Part shown: positions 17,700 through 25,312 of the stretch, one piece after another
How the letters are laid out: each line of letters starts with the position of its first letter
Position numbering within the stretch: position 1 is the first letter of the stretch
DNA from: Olleya namhaensis
Lineage (GTDB): Bacteria; Bacteroidota; Bacteroidia; Flavobacteriales; Flavobacteriaceae
Direction: 5' to 3'
DNA length: 64,000 bases
NCBI RefSeq assembly: GCF_900114005.1
Contig: NZ_FORM01000001.1
Span: 186,001-250,000 of the forward strand
The notes under the pieces: generated by a model
Seen by the model: the letters and a program-made list of their open reading frames with translations, nothing else
Database searches by the model: none
What the model was told of the DNA's origin: nothing
Program-made: the position numbers and the translations under genes

Positions 17700-18605
17700 A
17701 TGCTTAAAATAGCCTATCATCCTATTTATTGTCATCCATTGCCTGAAGGACATCGGTTTCCGATGCTAAAATACGAGTTGCTTCCTGCACAGTTAAAACA
17801 CGAAGGCACTTGTACTGAGTCTAATTTTTTTGAACCTAATAGAATGCTAAACGAAGCACCAATACTGGCAGTCCATGATCCCGAGTATTTTTACGACTTG
17901 CTTAATATTACATTGGATCAGCGTGCTGCGCGTAAAATTGGGTTTCCGTTGAGTGAGGTTTTAATTGAACGTGAAATAGTAATTGCAGACGGCACCATAA
18001 AAGCTAGTGAATTTGCTCTAAAATATGGTGTTGCTATGAATATTGCTGGCGGAACACATCATGCCTATACTAATCGTGGAGAAGCCTTTTGCATGTTAAA
18101 TGATCAAGCCATTGGCGCCCGATTTCTTCAAAAAAAAGGACTCGCAAAACGTGTTTTAATTGTCGATCTGGACGTACATCAAGGTAACGGGACTGCCCAA
18201 ATATTTAAGGATGATCCTTCTGTGTTTACTTTTTCAATGCACGGAAAACATAATTATCCGTTTAAAAAAGAACAAAGTGATTTGGATATTGCTTTAGAAA
18301 ATAATGTTGGAGACACGGAATATCTTTCGATTTTACATGACACATTGCCCAAACTAATTAATAAATTTAAACCCGACTTTATCTATTATTTATGCGGTGT
18401 AGACGTTATTGCTACAGACAAACTAGGCAAATTAGGACTAACCGTGACAGGCTGTAAAGCACGTGATCAATTTGTTTTAGAAACCTGTAAAGCTAACAAC
18501 ATACCAGTCATGTGTAGTATGGGCGGCGGTTATAGTCCAGACATTAAAACCATTGTAGAGGCACATGCCAATACGTTTAGATTGGCTCAAGAAATTTATT
18601 TTTAA
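17700..18605 (+). CDS. Histone deacetylase family protein (AcuC/HDAC-like)
   Basis: A 301-residue member of the arginase/deacetylase fold. Catalytic tandem histidines are in GGTHHAY (His 120-121). Zinc ligands are Asp 158 and His 160 in VDLDVHQGNG, with a third aspartate in GVDVIATDKLG (about residue 240). Bacterial members deacetylate acetyl-CoA synthetase, acetylpolyamines or other amides. The substrate here is not determinable from sequence. It is followed 36 nt later by an AraC regulator in the same direction, which may be co-transcribed. Confidence 0.92.
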   Translation: MLKIAYHPIYCHPLPEGHRFPMLKYELLPAQLKHEGTCTESNFFEPNRMLNEAPILAVHDPEYFYDLLNITLDQRAARKIGFPLSEVLIEREIVIADGTIKASEFALKYGVAMNIAGGTHHAYTNRGEAFCMLNDQAIGARFLQKKGLAKRVLIVDLDVHQGNGTAQIFKDDPSVFTFSMHGKHNYPFKKEQSDLDIALENNVGDTEYLSILHDTLPKLINKFKPDFIYYLCGVDVIATDKLGKLGLTVTGCKARDQFVLETCKANNIPVMCSMGGGYSPDIKTIVEAHANTFRLAQEIYF

Positions 18606-18641
18606 ATGTAATGTAGCCTTACTTTATCAGACTATATACTT

Positions 18642-19469
18642 ATGCTAAAAACATTTACAGAGTTTTCCACTAACGGAACATTAAAAATCTCTGACCAAAG
18701 TCTTTTAAAACAGTTTACAACCTCAAAGCAAATTGGGCTTTATACCTTTATTCTTACTGGTAGTAATACCATTACTGCAGAAGTGGATGGCGTCCCTTTG
18801 GTTTTAAAACCGCATCAAATATTATCCTTAACGCCTATCCAAAATTTTAAATACATTGATGGGGACGATAGCGTAGTCTATCAATTTAACCAAGAGTTTT
18901 ATTGCATAAAAGACCATGACAAAGAGGTGGGTTGTGCTGGTGTTTTATTTTTTGGGAATGATACTATTCCGGTGATTTCTTTAAACGAAAATGAGCAACA
19001 CAAATTTAATGTGCTCCATGATATGTTTTTAGATGAAATTGAAACAGAAGATACTATTCAGGCCGAAATGCTTAGAATGTTATTAGCACGATTTATAATA
19101 AAGACCACACGTTTACTTAAAAACGAAACACCATCTGCGCCACTTAATAAAGCTACTGACGAAACATTAAGACAGTATAACTTATTAGTAGAAACCCATT
19201 TTAAAGAAGCCCATCAAGTTAGTTTTTACGCAGAAAAATTATTTAAGTCTCCAAAAACGCTATCCAATAGCTTTGCTAAATCGGGACAAAGTCCTTTAAA
19301 GATTATTCATGAGCGTTTAGTATTAGAAACCAAACGTCAATTAATGTATACTGACAAAACTGCTAAGCAAATTGCTTACGATATTGGTTTTGAGGATGCT
19401 TCACACTTAAGCAGATTGTTTAAAAAACAAACTAGCATTACCCTTTCTGACTTTAAAAAGGGTTTATAA
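18642..19469 (+). CDS. AraC family transcriptional regulator
   Basis: A 275-residue regulator with an N-terminal cupin-like effector domain (about 1-130) and a C-terminal double helix-turn-helix (about 185-275). The second HTH carries the family signature AKQIAYDIGFEDASHLSRLFKKQ. It is immediately upstream of a 55-residue ORF, an AhpD-like gene and a cupredoxin-like gene, which are plausible targets; this is context only. Effector unknown. Confidence 0.92.
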   Translation: MLKTFTEFSTNGTLKISDQSLLKQFTTSKQIGLYTFILTGSNTITAEVDGVPLVLKPHQILSLTPIQNFKYIDGDDSVVYQFNQEFYCIKDHDKEVGCAGVLFFGNDTIPVISLNENEQHKFNVLHDMFLDEIETEDTIQAEMLRMLLARFIIKTTRLLKNETPSAPLNKATDETLRQYNLLVETHFKEAHQVSFYAEKLFKSPKTLSNSFAKSGQSPLKIIHERLVLETKRQLMYTDKTAKQIAYDIGFEDASHLSRLFKKQTSITLSDFKKGL

Positions 19470-19568
19470 ACTTTATTTAAGGCCTTTATTTCTTCACAAA
19501 AATACAATTTGGGAAAAATCGACAACTACTAAGGTAATATCGTCGTTTTAAAACCCGCTTTCGCGTCG

Positions 19569-19576
19569 CATCTTTG
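19569..19576 (+). promoter_or_regulatory. -7-like box CATCTTTG
   Basis: GCATCTTTGCA, one base from TAnnTTTG, 27 nt before the ATG of the small ORF at 19603. It shares the string GCATCTTTG with the element upstream of 12619. It would drive the three-gene unit 19603-20763. Confidence 0.4.
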
Positions 19577-19602
19577 CACTGTAATATAAAAACAAGAGCA
19601 TT

Positions 19603-19770
19603 ATGAAAACGACCATATCTATATTCAATCTAATTGAAATCTTTACAAAAGCAAAAAGAAAGCTAACCAAATCTATCAATCCGCAAGAACATTGTGAGCA
19701 TAAACAATTACACGATTACTATTGTGATGCAGAAATCAACAAAGGAATTATTGACAATTCAATTATATAA
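19603..19770 (+). CDS. Small 55-residue protein of unknown function
   Basis: An ATG at 19603 opens 55 codons to TAA at 19768-19770, giving a basic N-terminus (MKTTISIFNLIEIFTKAKRK) and a His/Cys-containing middle: CEHKQLHDYYCDAE has two cysteines and two histidines in 11 residues. It is preceded by a promoter-like box and followed 26 nt later by the AhpD-like gene in the same direction, so it is likely the first gene of that operon. The C..H..H..C spacing could bind a metal, but that is speculative. Confidence 0.55.
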   Translation: MKTTISIFNLIEIFTKAKRKLTKSINPQEHCEHKQLHDYYCDAEINKGIIDNSII

Positions 19771-19796
19771 AAACACAACATTAAAAACATAAGATT

Positions 19797-20345
19797 ATGA
19801 CACCTATTAAAGCACTTAAAAGAGACGAAGTAAACGCAACCAATCAAGCTATTTTTGACCAATTAGAAAAAGCTGTAGGATTTGTACCAAATTTATATGC
19901 AACGTATGCTAATAGCGAAACCGCTTTAGAAAACTACTTGAATTTTGCAAATGCAAAGACTTCTTTAAAAGCTAAAGAAAAAGAAGTAGTAAATCTTGCT
20001 GTAAGTGAAGTAAACAGTTGCATTTACTGTTTATCTGCACACACTGCAATTGGTAAAATGAATGGTTTTACAGACGACCAAATTTTAGAATTAAGAGCAG
20101 GAAAAGCCTCTTTTGATACTAAATTTAATGCTTTAGCTGCTTTAGCCAAAAACATTACAGAAACCAGAGGAAAAACAGACGCTACAATTTTAAACAACTT
20201 TTTAGACACTGGTTATAACCACGGAAACTTAATTGATGTTATTGCTTTAGTTGGTGATAAAACAATCTCTAACTACATCCATAATACAACACAAGTCCCT
20301 GTAGATTTTCCAGTAGCACAACCATTAGAAACAGTAATATCTTAA
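19797..20345 (+). CDS. Carboxymuconolactone decarboxylase / AhpD-like protein
   Basis: A 182-residue all-helical CMD/AhpD-fold protein. The redox signature is intact: a glutamate in the preceding helix and the CIYCLSAH motif (CxxCxxxH, about residues 76-83). Members with this motif act as alkylhydroperoxidases or disulphide reductases rather than decarboxylases. A second gene for a secreted cupredoxin-like protein follows 28 nt later, and an AraC regulator lies upstream. A role in peroxide or electrophile defence is inferred. Confidence 0.9.
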   Translation: MTPIKALKRDEVNATNQAIFDQLEKAVGFVPNLYATYANSETALENYLNFANAKTSLKAKEKEVVNLAVSEVNSCIYCLSAHTAIGKMNGFTDDQILELRAGKASFDTKFNALAALAKNITETRGKTDATILNNFLDTGYNHGNLIDVIALVGDKTISNYIHNTTQVPVDFPVAQPLETVIS

Positions 20346-20373
20346 TTAATTATAACCTTAAAAATAAATAACA

Positions 20374-20763
20374 ATGAAAAAATTAATCGCAACTTTAGTA
20401 ATGACATTAACACTTTTAGTATCTGTTAATGCACAAGACAAAATGATGAAACATGATGCTGTAAAAACAGTAGCATTAGAGCAAACTACGGGTGAGTTTA
20501 CTCAAAAAGGATTAACTATAAGTGAAGGTACTTATATTTTTGAAATAGCAAATAACGCGGTTGGAACAGATGTTGGATTTGTACTAATTAAAAAAGGTGC
20601 TGATGCTTCTAACCCAGAAAACCACATTAAAACTGCTTACGTAACTAGTGTTGTTAAGGATGGAGAAACGCAAACGTCTAGCGCAACAACATTAGTAAAA
20701 GGAGAATACACATACTTTTGCCCATTAAATAAAACACCACAGTACACGTTAACTGTACAGTAA
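20374..20763 (+). CDS. Cupredoxin-like secreted protein
   Basis: A 129-residue exported protein with a signal peptide (about 1-20, ending VSVNAQ) and a small beta-sandwich resembling cupredoxins: a GTYIFEIAN strand (52-60) and the terminal YTYFCPLNKTPQ loop (113-123). Type-1 copper sites need a second histidine and usually a methionine after the cysteine. Only Cys 116 and perhaps His 84 are present, so copper binding is doubtful. It is probably co-transcribed with the AhpD-like gene. Its transcript likely ends at the hairpin inside the convergent response regulator gene. Confidence 0.7.
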   Translation: MKKLIATLVMTLTLLVSVNAQDKMMKHDAVKTVALEQTTGEFTQKGLTISEGTYIFEIANNAVGTDVGFVLIKKGADASNPENHIKTAYVTSVVKDGETQTSSATTLVKGEYTYFCPLNKTPQYTLTVQ

Positions 20764-20767
20764 TATA

Positions 20768-21511
20768 TTAGCTTTTAAGCTGATCTAAAAATTCCTGTCT
20801 GCGATTACGCGAGACAGGAATTTTTGCATTTCCAGTCAAGATTACATAACCTTCATTCAGGTATTTTTCTATATAACTTAAGTTTATTAAATGTGATTTA
20901 TGTACTAAATAAAAGTCGCTATGCTCTAATAATTTATTAAAATGCCCAATACTATTGGAGCTTAATAATGGCCTACCCTCTTTTAAATGAATTTTAGTAT
21001 AACCCGCTTCGCCTTCGCAATGCACAATGTTTTCAATTTTAATAAACTCTAAGCCTTCCACAGACGGAATTATAATTTTCTTTTTTTGAAACGTTTGCAC
21101 CCCTAAGTTTTCAATTAACTGCTTGTTTTTTTGAAGCGCAGATTTATCACCAATATTGTTTTCGGCATTAGCCACAGCTTCTACCAGGTCTTTATTATCT
21201 ATAGGTTTAACCAAGTAACCAATAGCGCAATGCTTTATAGCTTCAATAGCATAATTATCAAAAGCTGTTGCAAAAATGATTTCAAAATCAGGATTTTCAA
21301 ATTGCTTTAATACATCAAACCCACTTAATTCTGGCATTGCAATATCTAAAAACACCAAGTCTGGTTTTAGGCTTTTAATTAACTCAATCCCTTCTTTTGG
21401 GCTTTGGCTTTCTGCTATTATTTGAACATTAGGACATAAACGTTCAAGCTTATTTTTTAAAATAGCTAACGCTTTACGCTCATCGTCTATTAATATGGTT
21501 TTAATGGTCAT
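20768..21511 (-). CDS. LytTR family response regulator
   Basis: A 247-residue response regulator: a receiver domain (about 1-118, phospho-acceptor Asp 56 in LVFLDIAMPE, acidic pair DD at 9-10) and a LytTR DNA-binding domain (about 145-245, with KSHLINLSYI and IPVSRNRRQEFL). It overlaps the end of the kinase gene by 11 nt when started at 21511. An ATG at 21523 adds four residues and is possible. The target genes are not known; the adjacent envelope genes are candidates. Confidence 0.95.
   Translation of the reverse strand: MTIKTILIDDERKALAILKNKLERLCPNVQIIAESQSPKEGIELIKSLKPDLVFLDIAMPELSGFDVLKQFENPDFEIIFATAFDNYAIEAIKHCAIGYLVKPIDNKDLVEAVANAENNIGDKSALQKNKQLIENLGVQTFQKKKIIIPSVEGLEFIKIENIVHCEGEAGYTKIHLKEGRPLLSSNSIGHFNKLLEHSDFYLVHKSHLINLSYIEKYLNEGYVILTGNAKIPVSRNRRQEFLDQLKS
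20787..20825. terminator. Terminator hairpin embedded in the coding end of the response regulator gene
   Basis: Arms 20787-20800 and 20812-20825 form a 14-bp perfect stem, extended by GCG/CGC (one bulge) around ATTA, with A5 and T5 at the ends. It lies 23 nt after the stop of the plus-strand cupredoxin-like gene and inside the last codons of the minus-strand regulator. It fits a plus-strand terminator, and the same hairpin can end the minus-strand operon. Confidence 0.6.
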
Positions 21512-22325
21512 AATCGTCTTCATTTAAGCCTTCCTTAAAAATCAAGGTGACTTTGGTTCCTGTTTTATCGGATGTATCTGCACGATCCTGAATTGTAAAC
21601 GCGACATCCCAATGCTTACTATCCTTTAGTAAAGTCAAACGCTCTTCTAACACAAAACTAGAATGTTCTGTATGCGTTTGTTTCTTTTTGGCATTCATAA
21701 GTTTAGACTTATTAATACCTATTCCATCATCTGTAATTTCAACTTTAAAACTATAATCATTGATACTCACAAAGTCAATACTAACTTCTCCTTTTCCTTT
21801 TTTATGAAAGATACCATGGTTAATGGCGTTTTCTACAATAGGTTGTAAAATCATTGGAGGCAAAAATAAATCTTGTGTATCCAATGCTTTATCTATATTT
21901 AATTGAAAGTCAAAATCGTCTTCAAAACGAAGCTTTTCTATATCTAAATAATTTTTTAAAAGCGAAATCTCATGCGCTACCGAAATGCGTTCTTTTCGAG
22001 AATACTCAAAAAATTGTCGCATTAATTTTGAAAATTTAGATAGGTAATCTTCACTTTTTTCAACTTCGTTTAGCTGAATATAATATTGAATTGCATTAAG
22101 CGAATTGTGTACAAAATGTGGATTCATTTGTGCTCTAAGCGCATTAAGTTCCAGCTCGTGTTGTCGTTTTTGATTATTTAATTTAGTTTCTAATTGCTCT
22201 TGGATAAGTTTGTTTTTACGGTTATTGAAAGTGGTAAACAAAAATACCGCACACAAAACAATCAATAAAGCAATGACGCTTAGTATTACAACAACATTAT
22301 TAATATTTAGTCCTGTTTCAAGCAT
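21501..22325 (-). CDS. LytS-type sensor histidine kinase
   Basis: A 274-residue kinase with a single N-terminal membrane helix (about 9-32), a short coiled coil (about 38-65) and a His_kinase domain (PF06580 type). The phospho-acceptor is His 70 in MNPHFVHNSLNAIQ, followed by an ATPase domain with ENAINHG (N box, about 180) and DDGIGI (about 215). It has no periplasmic sensor domain, so sensing is probably by the 7TM protein encoded just upstream. It overlaps both neighbours (19 nt with the upstream gene, 11 nt with the downstream), consistent with translational coupling. Confidence 0.94.
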   Translation of the reverse strand: MLETGLNINNVVVILSVIALLIVLCAVFLFTTFNNRKNKLIQEQLETKLNNQKRQHELELNALRAQMNPHFVHNSLNAIQYYIQLNEVEKSEDYLSKFSKLMRQFFEYSRKERISVAHEISLLKNYLDIEKLRFEDDFDFQLNIDKALDTQDLFLPPMILQPIVENAINHGIFHKKGKGEVSIDFVSINDYSFKVEITDDGIGINKSKLMNAKKKQTHTEHSSFVLEERLTLLKDSKHWDVAFTIQDRADTSDKTGTKVTLIFKEGLNEDDYDH

Positions 22326-22915
22326 AAAAAACTTTTAATATAACACCCGTAAAGTATCAGGTTTAATAGCATTATTATAATTCTAAAAGATACCGATCTT
22401 AAATCTATTAACCCCCATGTAAGTGCTAATGGCAAAAAACCGATATAAAAAATAAGAATACCTGTCACCATCCAAAACTGCTGAGAGTCAATATAATTTA
22501 TGGCTTTTTTATTATTTAGGAAGTTATTAAAAAATAAAGTAGAACAAACGATAATGATTATACTGGATGGAATAAAAGGAAAAACCCATAATGACCCCCA
22601 AAAATCTTGAGTGACTGCCGAATAAATTATTGTACACAAAAACACTAACCCAAAACATTTAATAAGGGTTTTATTTTTTAAAATTTGATGAAACCAGAAC
22701 AAGTAAAAAGACACAGAAACAATAGTAAAAATATTATAAATATAAAGATTTTCTCCACCGATAAAAAAGCCCGCGATTTCATTAAACACAATATATACCA
22801 AGAAAAATAAAAAGTATTTTTCTTTTGTATTTCTATATTTTTTCCAATTCAAAATCGCTGCTATTAAAGCTGCAATTTGAATTACCATTATAATTATACT
22901 TGTGGTTGTAATCAT
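22307..22915 (-). CDS. Seven-helix membrane protein, putative sensor partner
   Basis: A 202-residue protein with about seven hydrophobic segments and short loops, of a type often seen next to two-component genes in Flavobacteriaceae. No catalytic motif is visible. It starts 2 nt after the stop of the lipoprotein gene upstream, and its end overlaps the kinase start by 19 nt. I infer that it supplies the membrane sensing function missing from the kinase. No family name is known to me. Confidence 0.7.
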   Translation of the reverse strand: MITTTSIIIMVIQIAALIAAILNWKKYRNTKEKYFLFFLVYIVFNEIAGFFIGGENLYIYNIFTIVSVSFYLFWFHQILKNKTLIKCFGLVFLCTIIYSAVTQDFWGSLWVFPFIPSSIIIIVCSTLFFNNFLNNKKAINYIDSQQFWMVTGILIFYIGFLPLALTWGLIDLRSVSFRIIIMLLNLILYGCYIKSFLCLKQD

Positions 22916-22917
22916 TC

Positions 22918-23406
22918 TTAATTCCCTCCTTCAAATTCTTTTGGAGGCATACCAGCATTACCATAGTTTAAAGACTTAATTTTATAAGAGTTATTATTCT
23001 CATCATCCCCTTGTCTTGTTGTTTCGCGATTAGTTGGCGTAAAAAACACTGTGTTTTTTAATTTTCCATCTGTTTTTTTTGCTCCAAAATACACTCTAAT
23101 TCCTGGGTTTTCATATTCTAAATTATCAGATTCTTCTTTTACAAAGTTTAAATAATTTTGAAGTGTTTCTAAATCAAACCAGATATCCCTAACATCTTGA
23201 GGCATAACACCATTATTTGATGCAATTATCTCTGGTAAATTTTGATACTTATTTTTATAATTTTCCTCCAAAGCATCTGCTTCTGCATTTGTTATTAGAT
23301 CTGTGGGATCTCCAAATGCACACTCTTTATTATTACACTCCTGAAAGAGCAAAAAAGAAAGGACTAAAACAATAATTAGTAGTGATTTTGTTGTTAAATT
23401 CTTCAT
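22918..23406 (-). CDS. Putative lipoprotein of the two-component operon
   Basis: A 162-residue exported protein: N-terminal hydrophobic segment (about 8-21) followed by FQECNNKEC, which could be an atypical lipobox with Cys 24. The mature region is acidic and helical near residues 40-90 (LPEIIASNNGVMPQDVRDIW), then GIRVYFGAK and a short C-terminus with FTPTNRETTRQ. The function is unknown. It leads a tight operon with the 7TM protein, kinase and regulator, so it may present a signal in the periplasm. Confidence 0.65.
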   Translation of the reverse strand: MKNLTTKSLLIIVLVLSFLLFQECNNKECAFGDPTDLITNAEADALEENYKNKYQNLPEIIASNNGVMPQDVRDIWFDLETLQNYLNFVKEESDNLEYENPGIRVYFGAKKTDGKLKNTVFFTPTNRETTRQGDDENNNSYKIKSLNYGNAGMPPKEFEGGN

Positions 23407-23477
23407 TTTATAGTTGGTTTTAATTAATAGCTAGATTACTAAGGTAGTATTTTAGTTAGTAACATATATTTTTTAAC

Positions 23478-24065
23478 TTAATTTCCTTTTAGATGACAAC
23501 TCATCCATCCACTTTTATTTTGTTTATGGAAAGAGACTGTTTTAGAAAACAATTCCGGTTTATCTTTTAAATTAGAGACTCTAACAAAATCTCTATCGTA
23601 AAATGGTGTTTCTACTTTTTTAAAATTAGCGACAACATCTGCTCTTGCCTCGTTTTTGAATGTGATAGATTCAACATCTTGCACTTCACTATAAACTAGA
23701 TTTACATAAACCGTATTATCTTTTTGTCTAATAATATATTTTTTATTTGCATCTGAAATATCAATATTATAGACTGTATTAATCCTTGTGCTACTTGACA
23801 TTTCTTGTTTTGTGGATGATATGGAATCTAACTTTATGACTCCTTTTTTTGCTAATTTTTTCAAATAATTTAATTCGGTTAAACTAGTACCTCCATTATG
23901 AAAAGTCATATTACCAACATACATTAGTTTTTCTACTTGGACAGGCCTGTCAGCCTCACAAGCTTTTATCATTTCTAGCGCTAAGCTTTTTGTTAATCCG
24001 TTAGTTGCATCTTTACAAGACGACAGAATTAGGACCATGAGTATTACTGCTGTTATATATTTCAT
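23478..24065 (-). CDS. Lipoprotein of unknown function
   Basis: A 195-residue lipoprotein (MKYITAVILMVLILSSC, Cys 17). The mature part has a helical N-terminal half containing MIKACEADRPVQVEKL and a strand-rich C-terminal half. No family was recognised. It lies 13 nt after the second OmpA gene in the same direction and 71 nt before the two-component operon, so it probably belongs to the lipocalin/OmpA unit. Confidence 0.7.
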   Translation of the reverse strand: MKYITAVILMVLILSSCKDATNGLTKSLALEMIKACEADRPVQVEKLMYVGNMTFHNGGTSLTELNYLKKLAKKGVIKLDSISSTKQEMSSSTRINTVYNIDISDANKKYIIRQKDNTVYVNLVYSEVQDVESITFKNEARADVVANFKKVETPFYDRDFVRVSNLKDKPELFSKTVSFHKQNKSGWMSCHLKGN

Positions 24066-24078
24066 TGTATCAAGTTAT

Positions 24079-24777
24079 TTAATTATTTTGAGAATCAAGA
24101 ATCATTTTTTGATTTGGCTTAATAGTGATATTAACACGTCTGTTTTTTGCACGCCCATAAGCGGTTGTATTATCAAAAACGGGTTGCGTTTCTCCAAACC
24201 AATTTGTTGAAATACGATTAACATCAATACCTTTATCGTAATGTAAATAACTAGTTACGGACTGCGCTCTAAACTTGGATAACGTAAAATTAGAAGCAGC
24301 AGATCCCACATCATCAGTATGCCCTTCGACAAAAACATCTGTATCTGGATATTCTCTTAATACATTTACCAATTTGTCTAAATTTTGTTTTGAAGCAGTG
24401 TTTAAATATTTTTCTCCAGTTTCAAAATACACTCCACTATTTTCGTCAAATGTAATTAGTATTGCATCATCAATACGCTCTACTGTTGCACCTGGAATTT
24501 CTTGTTCAATCTTCTGTGCTTGTTTATCCATTTTATTACCCAGCAACACGCCTGCAACGCCACCTAAAACACCTCCAATAATTGCACCTTCTGTCCCTTT
24601 GCCACCACTTCCTATATTATTACCAAGTATCCCTCCAACTACAGCGCCTCCAGCTGCACCAATTACAGCGCCTTTTTGTTTGTTATTAGCATTTTTTGTT
24701 GCGTTGCAACTTGTAAAATTTATAGTTAACACAACTGCTATTATAAACATTATGCTTTTGTTTAGTATTGTTTTCAT
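24079..24777 (-). CDS. OmpA family lipoprotein with glycine zipper (copy 2)
   Basis: A 232-residue paralogue of the protein at 13095-13802: lipoprotein signal (INFTSC), the shared KNANNKQKG segment, a glycine zipper (about 37-80) and an OmpA domain (about 105-222) with GHTDDVGSAASN and KNRRVNI. The order lipocalin then OmpA, with a 4-nt gap, is the same as in copy 1 but on the opposite strand. It is predicted to bind peptidoglycan from the outer membrane. Long stretches between the copies are identical, so one arose by duplication. Confidence 0.93.
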   Translation of the reverse strand: MKTILNKSIMFIIAVVLTINFTSCNATKNANNKQKGAVIGAAGGAVVGGILGNNIGSGGKGTEGAIIGGVLGGVAGVLLGNKMDKQAQKIEQEIPGATVERIDDAILITFDENSGVYFETGEKYLNTASKQNLDKLVNVLREYPDTDVFVEGHTDDVGSAASNFTLSKFRAQSVTSYLHYDKGIDVNRISTNWFGETQPVFDNTTAYGRAKNRRVNITIKPNQKMILDSQNN

Positions 24778-24781
24778 GATT

Positions 24782-25255
24782 TTATTGTTTTAAAAAATTC
24801 ATATTTAATGTAAATGGTTTTCCGTCAACATTAATTGTTTGTTGCCACTGCATGTTAGTGTCTGACAATTGCGTTAATGACATCCTAAAACCGTGATTGG
24901 TCTGGCTTTTACCTTTATAGTTTGTAGGTTTTAGCAGAAAATTATAAAGTCCTGTCGTTTTATCAATCTCCTTTATAGTAAAAACAAAATATCTAGCTTG
25001 ATCACCACAACTGGTATTACTTAAACTATAATTACCCGAATTATTATTGGGTACAAATTTCCAAACACTACCTTCAAAACAGTCTTGTGTCGCATCATCC
25101 AACAACGCTATTTTATAGTTTCCTTTTTGATTATGTGTGACTTGACTAAGCACCCAATTTCCTTTTATAACTTTTTTTGATTGCCTTACCGTTTTACTAC
25201 CACCACAAGACATGGCGAATAGCGTAAAAAGGCATAATGTTAAAATATTTTTCAT
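24782..25255 (-). CDS. Lipocalin-like lipoprotein (copy 2)
   Basis: A 157-residue lipoprotein (MKNILTLCLFTLFAMSC, Cys 17) clearly paralogous to 12619-13089: both share SKTV..S, KG.WVL, C.....W.F.PNN.SG.Y and LYNFLLKPT. Its ligand is unknown. It is followed by OmpA copy 2. It lies 57 nt after a vWA lipoprotein gene, so it could be part of a longer envelope operon. Confidence 0.82.
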   Translation of the reverse strand: MKNILTLCLFTLFAMSCGGSKTVRQSKKVIKGNWVLSQVTHNQKGNYKIALLDDATQDCFEGSVWKFVPNNNSGNYSLSNTSCGDQARYFVFTIKEIDKTTGLYNFLLKPTNYKGKSQTNHGFRMSLTQLSDTNMQWQQTINVDGKPFTLNMNFLKQ

Positions 25256-25312
25256 TTTATTAGGATTTAAAACTCAAGACTAAAACCTATAATAGCCTTG
25301 AGTTTAGTTAAA

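Noticed and set aside
18820-18850. ATCCTTAACGC string inside the AraC gene, resembling the end of the 3'-UTR repeat
   Set aside because: It is within a clear coding region, has no GGGCGTT partner and no hairpin arms. Chance match.
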